The notes under the pieces: generated by a model | What the model was told of the DNA's origin: nothing | Databases searched by the model: none | The model's input: the letters and a program-made list of their open reading frames with translations, nothing else | Part shown: positions 18,256 through 26,254 of the stretch, in pieces | Numbering within the stretch: position 1 is the stretch's first letter | How the letters are laid out: the number at the start of each line of letters is the position of its first letter | Position numbers and translations under genes: made by a program | Source: Legionella antarctica | GTDB lineage: Bacteria > Pseudomonadota > Gammaproteobacteria > Legionellales > Legionellaceae | Assembly: GCF_011764505.1 (NCBI RefSeq) | Contig: NZ_AP022839.1 | Location: forward strand, 124,001 to 188,000 | Length of the DNA stretch: 64,000 nucleotides | Reading direction: 5' to 3'

Positions 18256-18537
18256 ATGAAAACAACCTCAAGAACCGAGAGAAAACGCTATGCTTTTGAT
18301 AATGCACCAAGGTGTGGGGCAAGAACCAAAGGAAACAGTGGTAAGCCTTGTCGCTGCCCTGCAATGAAAGGAAAAGCTCGTTGTCGTGTTCATGGTGGCG
18401 CAAAGGGCTCAGGTGCACCACATTATAATGCAAATGCTTTAAAGCATGGAGAAACGACTGGAGAGACAAAAGCCTTTAGATTGGAGCTTAGACAAATGAT
18501 TCAGAATAGTAAGAAGGTAATTAAAACGTTTAGCTAA
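18256..18537 (+). CDS. HGG-motif cysteine-rich small protein (island 1 copy)
   Basis: 93 residues with the pattern CGART..G..CRCPAM.GKARCRVHGGAKGSGAP, in which conserved cysteines and a histidine could bind zinc. HGG-type proteins of this kind are common in phage and genomic-island neighbourhoods, sometimes near terminase small subunits. The island 2 copy (26251-26535) is nearly identical. It starts 9 nt after the preceding stop with AAGGAAAA upstream of the ATG. The non-coding patch with repeated motifs follows immediately. Function unproven; DNA recognition at a packaging site is one hypothesis. Confidence 0.7.
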   Translation: MKTTSRTERKRYAFDNAPRCGARTKGNSGKPCRCPAMKGKARCRVHGGAKGSGAPHYNANALKHGETTGETKAFRLELRQMIQNSKKVIKTFS

Positions 18538-18608
18538 GATGATTGGGTTTCAATTTCTAAATTGTTCAAGAGGTGGGAGGGGGTGAGCGGGGTTTTCGTG
18601 CTCAGGGG

Positions 18609-18655
18609 TGACTCCGGTGTGTCGTAAGTTTCTTGAGTTGTCTGCCAGCGACTTT
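18609..18655. repeat. conserved non-coding motif, copy 1
   Basis: A stretch centred on CTCCGGTG...AAGTTTCTTGAGTTGTCTGCCAGCGACTTT matches two stretches at the same place in island 2 (26616-26664 and 26718-26764). It lies just after the HGG gene in both islands, preceded by a G-rich tract. No reading frame explains the conservation. Confidence 0.5.
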
Positions 18656-18733
18656 CAAACGTGCGTTAAATATGCACATTTAATTCCAAAGAGTAGAGCT
18701 GACAATGCAACTAACTGGTGGTAGCAGCCATTA

Positions 18734-19027
18734 TTAATAAGAGTGTTTGGTTGTGTTTTGGTCAATGCCGTAGGTGTTGGATGAAATATTTGATAAGTTT
18801 TCATTGATGCTAATAAGTTCCCAAGTGATCCATACTAATAAAGCTATCATCAAGTGCGAGGATCGTACTCTTCTAAGTCTCAAACAAAGGTGCTTAACTA
18901 ATAGATCGCCTTCAGTAAACGCCTGTTTTATACTACCTCCATCATTTTCTTTTTCGTCAAATTTGTGTATTAAAATGACCAAAATAATTGGTAGAAGTAC
19001 AAATATGCTAATCAATATATAGGGCAT
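18734..19027 (-). CDS. small membrane protein, island 1 cargo slot
   Basis: 97 residues with an N-terminal hydrophobic helix (YILISIFVLLPIILVILI) and a second hydrophobic segment (LMIALLVWITWELI) flanking a charged loop. No family is recognised. It is in the variable slot between the HGG gene and the XRE regulator, where island 2 carries different genes. Small two-helix membrane proteins in phage-like elements are often exclusion or toxin-type proteins, but nothing here proves that. Confidence 0.5.
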   Translation of the reverse strand: MPYILISIFVLLPIILVILIHKFDEKENDGGSIKQAFTEGDLLVKHLCLRLRRVRSSHLMIALLVWITWELISINENLSNISSNTYGIDQNTTKHSY

Positions 19028-19097
19028 TTTTCACTCTCATAATCTTAATTGAAGAAGCCTGTTAAACAGGCTCACTGGGTTAATTTAAAATAGGTGT

Positions 19098-19211
19098 TTA
19101 TCTACATTCCCAGTGCCAGCCATGCACATCATCAATCACCCATTCACAGTTTTCAGCAGCATTTACTCCAAAGCTACAAATTAACAATACCAAGCTTACA
19201 ATAGTTTTCAT
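19098..19211 (-). CDS. 37-residue secreted peptide
   Basis: The frame encodes a clean signal peptide (MKTIVSLVLLICSFGVNA, AXA-type end) and a mature peptide of about 19 residues with two cysteines and three tryptophans (ENCEWVIDDVHGWHWECR). AAGGA is 7-11 nt upstream of the ATG at 19211. The two cysteines could form a disulfide. It follows the cargo-slot position of the island and has no counterpart in island 2. Expression is unproven, but the signal peptide is too regular to ignore. Confidence 0.5.
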   Translation of the reverse strand: MKTIVSLVLLICSFGVNAAENCEWVIDDVHGWHWECR

Positions 19212-19252
19212 TTTTAAATCCTTGTACAAATAATTTAGATATGACCATATTT

Positions 19253-19326
19253 TGATCTTATGAGCAATATTACATCATTTCCAGAGTAAACACCACCTAT
19301 TGGGTGTGGAACTTATAAGGTGCGAT
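19253..19326 (+). promoter_or_regulatory. conserved control region before the XRE regulator, island 1
   Basis: About 75 bp are nearly identical to 27741-27815 in island 2: GCAATATTACATCATTT, then ACACC and GGTGT arms around ACCTATTG, then GGAACTTATAAGGTGC. The ACACC...GGTGT arms form an inverted repeat that would suit a dimeric repressor. It probably holds the promoter and autoregulatory operator of the XRE gene. Confidence 0.5.
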
Positions 19327-19342
19327 CGCTTCTACTAGTTTT

Positions 19343-19603
19343 ATGATAAAGAAGCACGCAAACCTTATTAAATTAGGGAACCAAATCAGAGATATAAGAG
19401 CTTCCAAAGGTTTTTCTCAGGAAGGGCTTGCGGCCGCCGCTACGTTAGGACGTACTTATATGGGACGTGTTGAGCGTGGAGAGCAGAATATATCAGTACA
19501 AAATTTAATAAAAATTGCCTTTACTTTAAATGTTGATGTAGGGGAATTGATTCCCCCTTTATCTGAATTGGTAAGTCCTATTGATCTAGGCGCAGAAGAT
19601 TAA
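19343..19603 (+). CDS. XRE-family transcriptional regulator (island 1)
   Basis: 86 residues with a classic Cro/C1 helix-turn-helix: GNQIRDIRASKGFSQEGLAAAATLGRTYMGRVERGEQNISVQNL. The C-terminal tail is short (VGELIPPLSEL). The island 2 homologue is almost identical. It likely controls the element's replication genes or itself through the inverted repeat upstream. Its stop TAA shares the palindrome TTAA (19600-19603) with the stop of the convergent primase gene, an overlap kept in both islands. Confidence 0.85.
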   Translation: MIKKHANLIKLGNQIRDIRASKGFSQEGLAAAATLGRTYMGRVERGEQNISVQNLIKIAFTLNVDVGELIPPLSELVSPIDLGAED

Positions 19604-21429
19604 CCCACAGCATTACTATTAGAATAATCTACCATTCGCATAGGTTTATGATTTGGACTACTTAAATACTGTAATGAAGCAGGATGAAACCAGAAGCCAA
19701 ATTTGCCCTCCCAATCACCATTACGTTGTTTATCACAGTGCCAACGGCAATCTGAAGTATCAATAATTTTCAGCTCTGCTCCAGTTAATGTCGAACCAGT
19801 TGCTTGTTTCTGAACTAACTCCTCCTTTTGTTTATTACGCCAAATACTGAAACAATTATCAGCCAGATCACTTATCGCTCCTGTTCCTTTGTTATCAAGC
19901 TTCCCTGGCGGTAACGATTCATTAACGCCTTTGCGAGGATGAACGACAATATGGATATGGCAATTGTGTTGGTTTTTGAAATCGCATAGTCGCTCCATAA
20001 AAGCTTTCTGGGCTTTAAGATCATCTTCTGCGATATCTAATTTCATAAATGAGTCGATTACAAAAACATCAATTCCATACCGCTGTCTAGCATAAGTAAA
20101 CACATCAAGTAACCGTTGAGACTTTGCTGTACCTACTAGATCAAACAGCCATAATTTATCTCCATACCATTGATGAATAGCCTCTATATATTCAATAGAA
20201 GGTTCAGCCAGTGCGCTTGCTTGGCGTGTGAGTCGCATTAATAGGCGCTTAGGTTTTAATTCAAGGCTAGCAATACAAACTCGGGCTCCTTGGCGCATCA
20301 TCTCCAATATAATGTGTCCAAGAAATTGGCTTTTTCCATGACCATTTATTCCAGTCCAAACGGAAAGTTCATCCGGGCGAAACAGAATTTTACCTTTAGT
20401 TTTTTCCCAAGGGGCATTATATCCAAGATGAAAACCTGATACAGGATAAAATTCATCAACAACTTGATCAAAAAACTCACTGGCAGATTTTAATTCTTCT
20501 GGATCAAGCGTTCTGGCCTTATCAAAGCACTGCTGTATTACCTCTTGTGACACATCAGCCTGTAGACATTCATTTGCGTCCTTGTATGGTAATGTAACGA
20601 TTTGACAGCGATGCCGTCCTAACCTCTCTACCAATTCAAGCGTAGCATTGTGGCCCTCCTTATCTGCGTCAAAACATAAATAGATCTGATCAAAAATAGC
20701 TAGGCGCTCAAACTCATATTCAATCCAGCGTTGTTTATCGCCACTCCCACCTCCATAAGGTACAGAAAGTGCCGGTAAGCCATATTGTTGTAATGTCATT
20801 GCATCAATTTCCCCTTCACATATAACTACGGTGCGCGCATCAAGAGGTAATTGATGCCAGCCAAATAAACAGGGTTCACAATTTGCTTCAACGGACATAC
20901 TTTTTTTATTACCGGTACGTTCCAATTTAAGATATTTTATGAAAACCAGCTCATCATTACGCCAATATGGGAAAATAATTTCACAGTTACGTTCGCCAAT
21001 TTTATAAGCTCTAATGGTTTCCAAGCTCAGTTTCCTTTCATTAACCAAATAATTTATTACTGGGGATGATAAGGTTAATTCAGCACCATTTTTTAATTTT
21101 GGTTTAGCGTAATTTGAAGGTTTATGTGCCTCAAATTTTGGTAAAGTTATACCAAGGTAATGGGCAGCGTCCTTAATGGCTTCTGCAAGGGTTATATGCC
21201 GTGTTATAGCCCAGAGATCAAGCAAATCGCCGCTCTTACCATTTGCAAAGTCTGACCATATTCCAGCTTTTTCACCTGTAAGACGAACACCTAATGATTT
21301 CCCTGATTCACCATCAATACTACCAACACGCCACTCAGCACCGAGTCTTTTCCCATTCGGCAATAAATAACTAGAAATATCTTCTGCTCGTTGCGCGAGT
21401 TGCCGTGAAATCTCTTTTGCCATCATCAA
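19600..21429 (-). CDS. TOPRIM primase / DnaB-like helicase fusion (island 1)
   Basis: 609 residues. The N-terminus resembles a primase accessory region (WRVGSIDGESGKSLGVRL). A TOPRIM domain follows at about 195-290 (ICEGEIDAMTLQQYG, LCFDADKEGH). A RecA/DnaB-type ATPase comes next with Walker A GINGHGKS, Walker B VFVIDSF and a VVHPRKG sensor region. The layout is like T7 gp4 or Twinkle and would let the element prime and unwind its own DNA. It starts inside the stop of the upstream gene (ATGA overlap at 21426-21429). The island 2 homologue is clearly similar throughout. Confidence 0.88.
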   Translation of the reverse strand: MMMAKEISRQLAQRAEDISSYLLPNGKRLGAEWRVGSIDGESGKSLGVRLTGEKAGIWSDFANGKSGDLLDLWAITRHITLAEAIKDAAHYLGITLPKFEAHKPSNYAKPKLKNGAELTLSSPVINYLVNERKLSLETIRAYKIGERNCEIIFPYWRNDELVFIKYLKLERTGNKKSMSVEANCEPCLFGWHQLPLDARTVVICEGEIDAMTLQQYGLPALSVPYGGGSGDKQRWIEYEFERLAIFDQIYLCFDADKEGHNATLELVERLGRHRCQIVTLPYKDANECLQADVSQEVIQQCFDKARTLDPEELKSASEFFDQVVDEFYPVSGFHLGYNAPWEKTKGKILFRPDELSVWTGINGHGKSQFLGHIILEMMRQGARVCIASLELKPKRLLMRLTRQASALAEPSIEYIEAIHQWYGDKLWLFDLVGTAKSQRLLDVFTYARQRYGIDVFVIDSFMKLDIAEDDLKAQKAFMERLCDFKNQHNCHIHIVVHPRKGVNESLPPGKLDNKGTGAISDLADNCFSIWRNKQKEELVQKQATGSTLTGAELKIIDTSDCRWHCDKQRNGDWEGKFGFWFHPASLQYLSSPNHKPMRMVDYSNSNAVG

Positions 21430-22256
21430 ATCACCCCCGCCATTAAATCATTCGTACTATTTGTCTCATGTGCCGTACTATTAGCATTATTCATAAAGCG
21501 CTCTATATGATCTGCATCGCGAAAAATTAAACTGATATCGTCATATACTTGACCGCTATTATTTTGACCCATGTTGTATGGTGTCTTAGAACAGCCATCA
21601 ATTGCCTTTTTAAGATCTTCTAGGCTATAACCTAATTTGAGTGCTTGTGCGACCTTACGTTGTCGTTTCGCATCAAATATGGCTCGGGGATGATTCATTA
21701 CTGTCTGCCAATAAATAAATAATTCTTGAATGCTGGCTAATGAATTTGGTTCGGAAATATCAACAGGTGAAGCTTCAACTTCACGTATTTCTTTTTCCAT
21801 TCCTATCCTATCCATTCCTTTCCATTCCGTAGTAGAGGGCTCATCGAGCACATGGTGAGTTATCAATGACGGGGCAGTTAGTTCTCTGCGAATAATCGTA
21901 GAGTTATCCTCTATTTTTTTCAGATCCGATTGAGGCAAGGGGTGTCGATAAGTCGGTCTATCAATTCGTTGATGTTTTTTCCATCCAGTGACTATCCAGT
22001 ATGTTTTATTCTCAACCTCATATTCCCGTAATAAATCATTTTGAATAAGTTGGGTGATTAATTTTTCTACTTCAGATACTGGGATGTCATCTGCAGGAAA
22101 CACTTCTGCTTTAAGACGCTTATATGAAGCAGTGTGGACACCATTATCATCACAAAAACTCCACATACCAATAAAAAGTAATCTGGCAGCAAGTGAACAG
22201 GCTAATACCTGCTCACTTGTCCAAAACTCGGGCTTAACAGTCCTAATTCTCGACAT
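21426..22256 (-). CDS. phage-type replication initiator-like protein (island 1)
   Basis: 276 residues starting MSRIRTVKPEFWTSEQV, with a winged-helix-like first half (LLFIGMWSFCDDNGVHTASYKRLKAEVFPAD) and a C-terminal region (KRQRKVAQALKLGYSLEDLKKAIDGC) of the sort found in phage replication proteins O / DnaD-like loaders. It directly precedes and overlaps the primase-helicase, so it probably binds the origin or loads the helicase. The homologue at 29919-30755 keeps both halves; the linker is variable. Confidence 0.7.
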   Translation of the reverse strand: MSRIRTVKPEFWTSEQVLACSLAARLLFIGMWSFCDDNGVHTASYKRLKAEVFPADDIPVSEVEKLITQLIQNDLLREYEVENKTYWIVTGWKKHQRIDRPTYRHPLPQSDLKKIEDNSTIIRRELTAPSLITHHVLDEPSTTEWKGMDRIGMEKEIREVEASPVDISEPNSLASIQELFIYWQTVMNHPRAIFDAKRQRKVAQALKLGYSLEDLKKAIDGCSKTPYNMGQNNSGQVYDDISLIFRDADHIERFMNNANSTAHETNSTNDLMAGVI

Positions 22257-22257
22257 A

Positions 22258-22449
22258 TTAATTATCCCCCTCTAGAAAATTTTCAAGTTCTTTAATATTT
22301 TCTAGAGCCATATTTATCACTCTTTTAGCTGAGTCTATAGATGCTGGAGATGGTGTTTTTTTTATAATTAAGACACCTTGTACAAAGCTTATTGCAACAT
22401 CGGTTAAACGGCTTGTAATCTCCCTATAATGTTGTTTTTTACTAAGCAT
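22258..22449 (-). CDS. small helical protein, replication operon (island 1)
   Basis: 63 residues, helical, no recognised family. It overlaps the upstream gene by 8 bp and ends 2 bp before the initiator-like gene, so it is translationally linked. Island 2 has a 67-residue protein at the same position (30757-30960) with little sequence likeness, so position is conserved more than sequence. Confidence 0.6.
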   Translation of the reverse strand: MLSKKQHYREITSRLTDVAISFVQGVLIIKKTPSPASIDSAKRVINMALENIKELENFLEGDN

Positions 22450-22750
22450 GAGATGCCTCCTTTTTCCCTATAAAGACATATAGACCCATGCGATGTGGCA
22501 CACCATTTCTATCAATCTCAGTAATGCGTTGTGTACTGATTTGATAACCTTTTTTACGGAGTTCCTCAATTCTAGGCGCAGGTGACATAATTCCATATTT
22601 ATCTCTGGCTTGCATTGTCGATAACTGTGGACAGCTTTCAAAGTGCTTCAAAATTCTTGCTCTTTGTGATGCGGATGAATTACCATACAATTGTTTTGTT
22701 AGCTTAGAATTACCCAGTTGACCGACTGGGTGATTTTTTATCTGCTCCAT
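22442..22750 (-). CDS. helix-turn-helix protein, replication operon (island 1)
   Basis: 102 residues. QRARILKHFESCPQLSTMQARDKYGIMSPAPRIEELRKKGYQI is a winged-helix DNA-binding pattern of the kind seen in many phage and satellite regulators. The C-terminus (HRMGLYVFIGK) ends in a basic tail. Island 2 has a close homologue at 30947-31267. It is second in the operon after the AlpA-like gene. Confidence 0.72.
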   Translation of the reverse strand: MEQIKNHPVGQLGNSKLTKQLYGNSSASQRARILKHFESCPQLSTMQARDKYGIMSPAPRIEELRKKGYQISTQRITEIDRNGVPHRMGLYVFIGKKEASHA

Positions 22751-22767
22751 TTCAAACTCCTTATGAT

Positions 22768-22965
22768 TTAGTTGGCTGCCGTTAAGTTAGATGCCCAATC
22801 TTCGATTTCTTTTCTAAGATACATAGGGCGTTTGCCTAGAGGATTTCTGGGTTTGGGAAAGTCTGGGAGTTTTACTAGCTCGTAGAATTTGGTTGTACGA
22901 ACACCCAAAAGGTTGCGTGCTTCATTTGGATAAAGCAGTAATGATGGTAAGTCTTTCATAATCAT
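22768..22965 (-). CDS. AlpA-like excisionase/regulator (island 1)
   Basis: 65 residues: LLLYPNEARNLLGVRTTKFYELVKLPDFPKPRNPLGKRPMYLRKEIEDW fits the MerR-like winged helix of AlpA/excisionase proteins (sensing segment, then 'PxPxxLG(K)R...W'). In P4-like and PICI-like elements such proteins switch on integrase or excision. AGGAGATAT lies just before the ATG at 22965. It heads the minus-strand replication operon. Confidence 0.8.
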   Translation of the reverse strand: MIMKDLPSLLLYPNEARNLLGVRTTKFYELVKLPDFPKPRNPLGKRPMYLRKEIEDWASNLTAAN

Positions 22966-23053
22966 ATCTCCTATAAACTACTATTAGTTACTCGAATTGT
23001 TCTCAAGAATTCGATGAATGAATTATGAATTGAAGTGAATAGGGAGATATATT

Positions 23054-23085
23054 CCCGACACCTTGAAATTTAGGAGGGTGTCAGG
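23054..23085 (-). terminator. hairpin between the integrase operon and the AlpA-like gene (island 1)
   Basis: CCTGACACC and GGTGTCGGG (read on the minus strand) form a 9-bp stem with one G-T pair and a 14-nt loop. It follows the stop of the 23110-23853 gene and precedes the promoter region of the AlpA-like gene. No strong T-run follows, so termination is only probable; it could also be an operator. Confidence 0.4.
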
Positions 23086-23109
23086 AATGGTTGTGTATTA
23101 TTGAGCCAA

Positions 23110-23853
23110 TTATTTATAGTGGGTTCTGATTTGAGTTAAAAGATTATTTGTTGTTTTGCAGTGCGGATTGTAAATATACCAAAGCGGTATGTTTTTATTT
23201 TTATCATATTCATTCTGAAAATTAAGCTTATTAAATAATGAACGGTCTTTATTTCTCTCAATGTAGGATCGTTGTGTAACTATTTCCATATATTGGTTTA
23301 GCTGGGTAGGCTTTCCGGTATCTTTCAGCCCCATTTGTTTTGCCATGTAAAAGAGACTGTTAATTGCATATCGGATGAAGTACATAGCAGAACATGGCTT
23401 GCCATTTTGAAATTCAAGATTAAGAAAAATACTAAAAAATTCTTTGAGTTCTTCTAAAGTTAAGAAAAGCTTGGATATGTCTAGTTCGGAAGAGGTCATA
23501 AATAACATTAATTTAATAATATTACCTTGATCGCGGTTTAGCATTTTTTCAAATTTAGCAATTAAATCTAGGTAGTCTTGAGCCCTATCTTTTTCGTCAC
23601 TCCAGCTTACATATTCCCACCATGAGGCTAGCATATTTGCTCTATACCACGGTCTGATAAGTATATTAATGACTTCGGGGGGTAATCCATCAACTTTGAG
23701 GACTTTAGTGAGCATTTGAGCTTTTGCCTTCATTTTTTCTTTATCTTTAACTGATTCTTTAAGTATATTCAGCATTTCTTCACTAAGTAATTGTCCCGTG
23801 GCTGAACCATCAAGAGCTTGTTCTTCAGATTGATATTGTATAATTATCGACAT
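23110..23853 (-). CDS. orphan protein co-transcribed with the integrase (island 1)
   Basis: 247 residues, helical, soluble and Leu/Lys-rich, no recognised domain. It begins 3 nt after the integrase stop on the same strand, which makes co-transcription almost certain. Island 2 has a different, 535-residue protein in exactly this place. Genes swapped behind the integrase are often cargo for defence or immunity; no motif supports a specific role. Confidence 0.6.
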   Translation of the reverse strand: MSIIIQYQSEEQALDGSATGQLLSEEMLNILKESVKDKEKMKAKAQMLTKVLKVDGLPPEVINILIRPWYRANMLASWWEYVSWSDEKDRAQDYLDLIAKFEKMLNRDQGNIIKLMLFMTSSELDISKLFLTLEELKEFFSIFLNLEFQNGKPCSAMYFIRYAINSLFYMAKQMGLKDTGKPTQLNQYMEIVTQRSYIERNKDRSLFNKLNFQNEYDKNKNIPLWYIYNPHCKTTNNLLTQIRTHYK

Positions 23854-23856
23854 ATT

Positions 23857-25311
23857 TTATTTCCCACTGATTTTATTAATTGGCAAAAAATTACTGAGGC
23901 AATTCATCAACCAGTCGCTATACCAGTCCATCAATTGTCTACGTTCTTGTTTGAAATCAGCACGTAAATAAACCCCTCTCACTCCTTGAACCTTATGAGC
24001 AAGCTGAGCTTCAATTGCATCACTTCTGAAAGAACTCCGTTCATGCAAAACAGAGGAAGCTAAAGAACGAAAACCATGTAATGTATGGCGATCTTTGTAG
24101 CCAGCACTATGTAAAAGCTTACGCGCACTGGTTTCACTGATTGGTTGAGGTTTTGGCATTGAAGGAGTGTTGAATAGGTATGGCTTAAAGCCTGTAATCA
24201 GGCGTAGTTCTTTTAATAGCTCTATAGCTTTCTTTGATAAGGGAACCCAATGAGGGGCAGCCATTTTCATTCTTTCCGCTGGTACATGCCACTCTTCTTG
24301 TTGAAGATTGAACTCAGACCATTGTGCTAGTCGTAGCTCTGATGGCCGTGTGAACAGGTGGGAAAGCAATTCAATGTAGAGCTTGGTGATTTTGCTGGCT
24401 GTACTGCTTTTAACAGCCTCCATCATCTCATGAGCTTCATTAGGGGTGATGGCTGGTTGATTTTTTATTCTTGGTTTGGGGGCTAATGCTTTTTGCAAAC
24501 CAATGAACGGGTAGTTGTCAGTTAATCCAGAAGCAACAGCAAAATCAAAAATTACTTTTAATCGATTAAATAGGCGGTGGGCTATTTCATGATGGCCGTT
24601 TTGTTCATGTGAGTTAACTAAACCAAGTAGATCAGTTTTGCCAATTTCACTTAGAGGCTTGTCACCAAGAGTTGGGTAAATGTCTCTGATTAAACTGCGT
24701 TGATGCAAAGTTTGTGTGCGCTCTCGCCAACGATGGATATTTTTCTGCTTCCATAGCTCAGCTGCTTCTCGTAACGTAGTTTCCTTCTCTTCTGAAGCGT
24801 TTTTTCTTGGATCGATATCGTGTTGAATCTGTTCACGGTAGGCTGTAACCATATTACGGGCTTCAGCAAGAGATAGGCTAGGATAATGGCCTAGCGTTAT
24901 TGTCTGTGGCTTCTTTCTCCATTGAAAACGGAATATAAACATTTTTTTACCACTGGCTCTGACTTCAAGTACCAAGCCATCACGATCAGCATGTCGCTTG
25001 TTCTTTCCATCGCTGCCAGCCAAGGAAGCGAGGAACGAGCGAGGCTGGTAGTCCCTGGTAGCCTTAGAGCCGGATGTTTTGCCGCAGGCAAAATATAAGG
25101 CATCCGAAAAGGCGTCAGTCATTGGGGTAGCGTTGTTTTTGAACCCCGAATGGGGTGAAAAAACAAGCGGACACAGGACGGCCAGGGCCGCCGGAGGCAT
25201 ACTTGTCGCGTTTGCGAGTCGATTTCAGCCATGGATGGCTAAAATCAATCACGAGCTTAGCGACACTATCGCTTCTACTTTCAGTCGTTGGATTTTTAAA
25301 TCAGTTAACAT
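23857..25311 (-). CDS. P4-type tyrosine integrase, interrupted by a 261-bp element (island 1)
   Basis: Without the insertion the gene starts at ATG 25311 (MLTDLKIQRLKVE) and continues DGKNKRHADRDGLVLEV, giving 397 residues, the normal length for a P4-type integrase with a DUF4102-like N-terminus. The catalytic region has RPSELRL (Arg), HGFRSLASSVLHE (His-x-x-Arg) and VYLRADF (probable Tyr). The 25011-25271 element splits the N-terminus after codon 13. A TGA then stops the frame, but an ATG inside the element (25200) reads in frame into the integrase, giving a 447-residue chimera without the native first 13 residues. Whether this is active is uncertain. It lies at the tRNA-proximal end of island 1, as expected. 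Confidence 0.85.
25011..25271 (-). mobile_element. 261-bp structured insertion element, copy 1 (inside integrase)
   Basis: On the minus strand it runs from CGATAGTGTCGCTAAG to TTGGCTGGCAGCG. Base by base it appears identical to 54734-54994 on the plus strand. Removing exactly 261 bp rejoins the integrase frame (GTAGAAG then ATGGAAAG), with no target duplication. It contains strong hairpins (see copy 2) and G+C-rich blocks unlike the host gene. No transposase or known family is recognised. 261 is a multiple of three, which lets one frame cross it after an internal ATG. Confidence 0.8.
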
Positions 25312-25362
25312 AATCAGTTACCTCAACTATGGCAACCTCGGATTTATAGTGAATAAGATACC

Positions 25363-25383
25363 TTACCCAAAATTTTACCCAAA
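25363..25383. repeat. candidate integrase arm-binding repeats, right end of island 1
   Basis: TTACCCAAAATTTTACCCAAA, two TTACCCAAA direct repeats, matches the pair at 16815-16836 at the opposite end. It lies between the integrase start and the middle attachment repeat. The remainder of 25384-25517 is A+T-rich with nothing else recognised. Confidence 0.4.
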
Positions 25384-25517
25384 GGGTGCGCGAATTTATG
25401 CGAAATAAAACGAATAGTTGAGAACGATTTGAGTAACTAGATCCATGAGATTTTATAAATATATCAATGGATTACGAAGGATTATAAGCGATTAAGAAGC
25501 CATTTGAAATAGCTAGA

Positions 25518-25564
25518 TGGCTCCCTGGGACGGGCTCGAACCGCCGACCTAATGATTAACAGTC
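25518..25564 (-). repeat. attachment-site repeat: 47 bp of tRNA-Asn (island 1 / island 2 junction)
   Basis: Matches positions 36686-36732 of the tRNA-Asn locus over 47 bp with one difference (CTCCCTGGG against CTCCCCGGG), ending at AACAGTC in the anticodon arm. The rest of the tRNA is absent, so this is an att repeat rather than a gene. It serves as the right end of island 1 and the left end of island 2. Confidence 0.9.
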
Positions 25565-25680
25565 CTGTGTGGATTATACACTACAATAAATGACAATCAA
25601 TATAAACAATATTATCAATAGGTTATTTAAAAATAGATATTGCGACTTATTGTGATTTATTACTACTTATTACCACCAAT

Positions 25681-25704
25681 TGCCCCACTAGTGCCCCATG
25701 AAAG
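25681..25704. repeat. candidate integrase arm-binding repeats, left end of island 2
   Basis: TGCCCCACTAGTGCCCCATG followed by AAAG carries two TGCCCC direct repeats. The near-copy GTGCCCCGCCAGTGCCCC then ATGAGAG lies at 36619-36643, just inside the right end. This differs from the TTACCCAA pairs of island 1, as expected for a different integrase. The stretch 25565-25680 holds A+T-rich DNA with short TTATT repeats only. Confidence 0.4.
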
Positions 25705-25777
25705 TTCATGCTTTGTGCCTATTTATAAAGGCTAACGTTGCTGTGATAATTGAATTTAATTATCCGTGGGGGTTCTA

Positions 25778-26254
25778 ATGACCATTCAAAAATCATCGCA
25801 AATGAAAGAATTTAAACAACACAATCACCCTGCTAAGCGACACGAGAAATTTACGCAGCGCATAATTCATGACACCACATTAGCAACCAATGATTTCAGA
25901 GATAAAAACTTTAATTTAGAGGGTGCTTGGGAAAAGACTAGAGAAGGAATGGAGGCTTTGCATATAAAAGATGGTCTTCAATCCATGTTAGCTGCTCAAA
26001 TGTTGTCTATCCACCATTTACAACAAAAATCTATGATTTACGCTAACGCATCTGAAGGCATAAAGGTGCAACAGTATTTCACCAATGCTGCAATAAAACT
26101 TTCTAATTGTTTCGTCCAACAAGCCAATATTCTTGCAAAGCTACAAGGTGTTGGTGGTCAAAAAATCATTGTTGAGCGAGTTGATGTTCATCAGGGAGGA
26201 CAAGCAATAGTAGGAAATATTCAAGGGGGTAGGGTTAAAGAGGAAAAAAAATGA
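25778..26254 (+). CDS. conserved helical protein paired with the HGG protein (island 2 copy)
   Basis: About 158 residues from ATG 25778, which has GGGGG 5 nt upstream; a GTG at 25766 is less likely. It aligns with the island 1 protein at 17791-18246, including KDGLQSMLAAQMLSI, YFTNAAIKLSNCFVQQANIL and the VERVDVHQGGQAIVGN motif. The stop overlaps the start of the HGG gene by 4 bp, so the pair is translationally coupled. Role unknown. Confidence 0.72.
   Translation: MTIQKSSQMKEFKQHNHPAKRHEKFTQRIIHDTTLATNDFRDKNFNLEGAWEKTREGMEALHIKDGLQSMLAAQMLSIHHLQQKSMIYANASEGIKVQQYFTNAAIKLSNCFVQQANILAKLQGVGGQKIIVERVDVHQGGQAIVGNIQGGRVKEEKK

Larger units (their letters stand above)
16741..25517. mobile_element. 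integrative island 1 at tRNA-Asn (about 8.8 kb), satellite-like
   Basis: It is bounded on the left by a 26-bp copy of the tRNA-Asn 3' end (16741-16766) and on the right by a 47-bp copy (25518-25564). Contents in order: PIN-like nuclease, helical protein and HGG protein, cargo slot, XRE regulator, TOPRIM primase-helicase, replication-initiator-like gene, two small genes, AlpA-like excisionase, orphan gene, P4-type integrase. There are no capsid, tail or conjugation genes, so it would need a helper phage or another transfer route. The core is syntenic with island 2. The boundaries are visible; satellite status is inference. Confidence 0.82.

Noticed and set aside
24897-25200. ORFs across the 261-bp element (such as the frame starting MPPAALAVL) as real genes
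   Set aside because: They occur identically in both copies and follow from the element's sequence; outside the integrase read-through they have no ribosome site or family.
25518-25564. A tRNA-Asn gene between the islands
   Set aside because: Ends in the anticodon arm and then diverges; it cannot fold as a tRNA.
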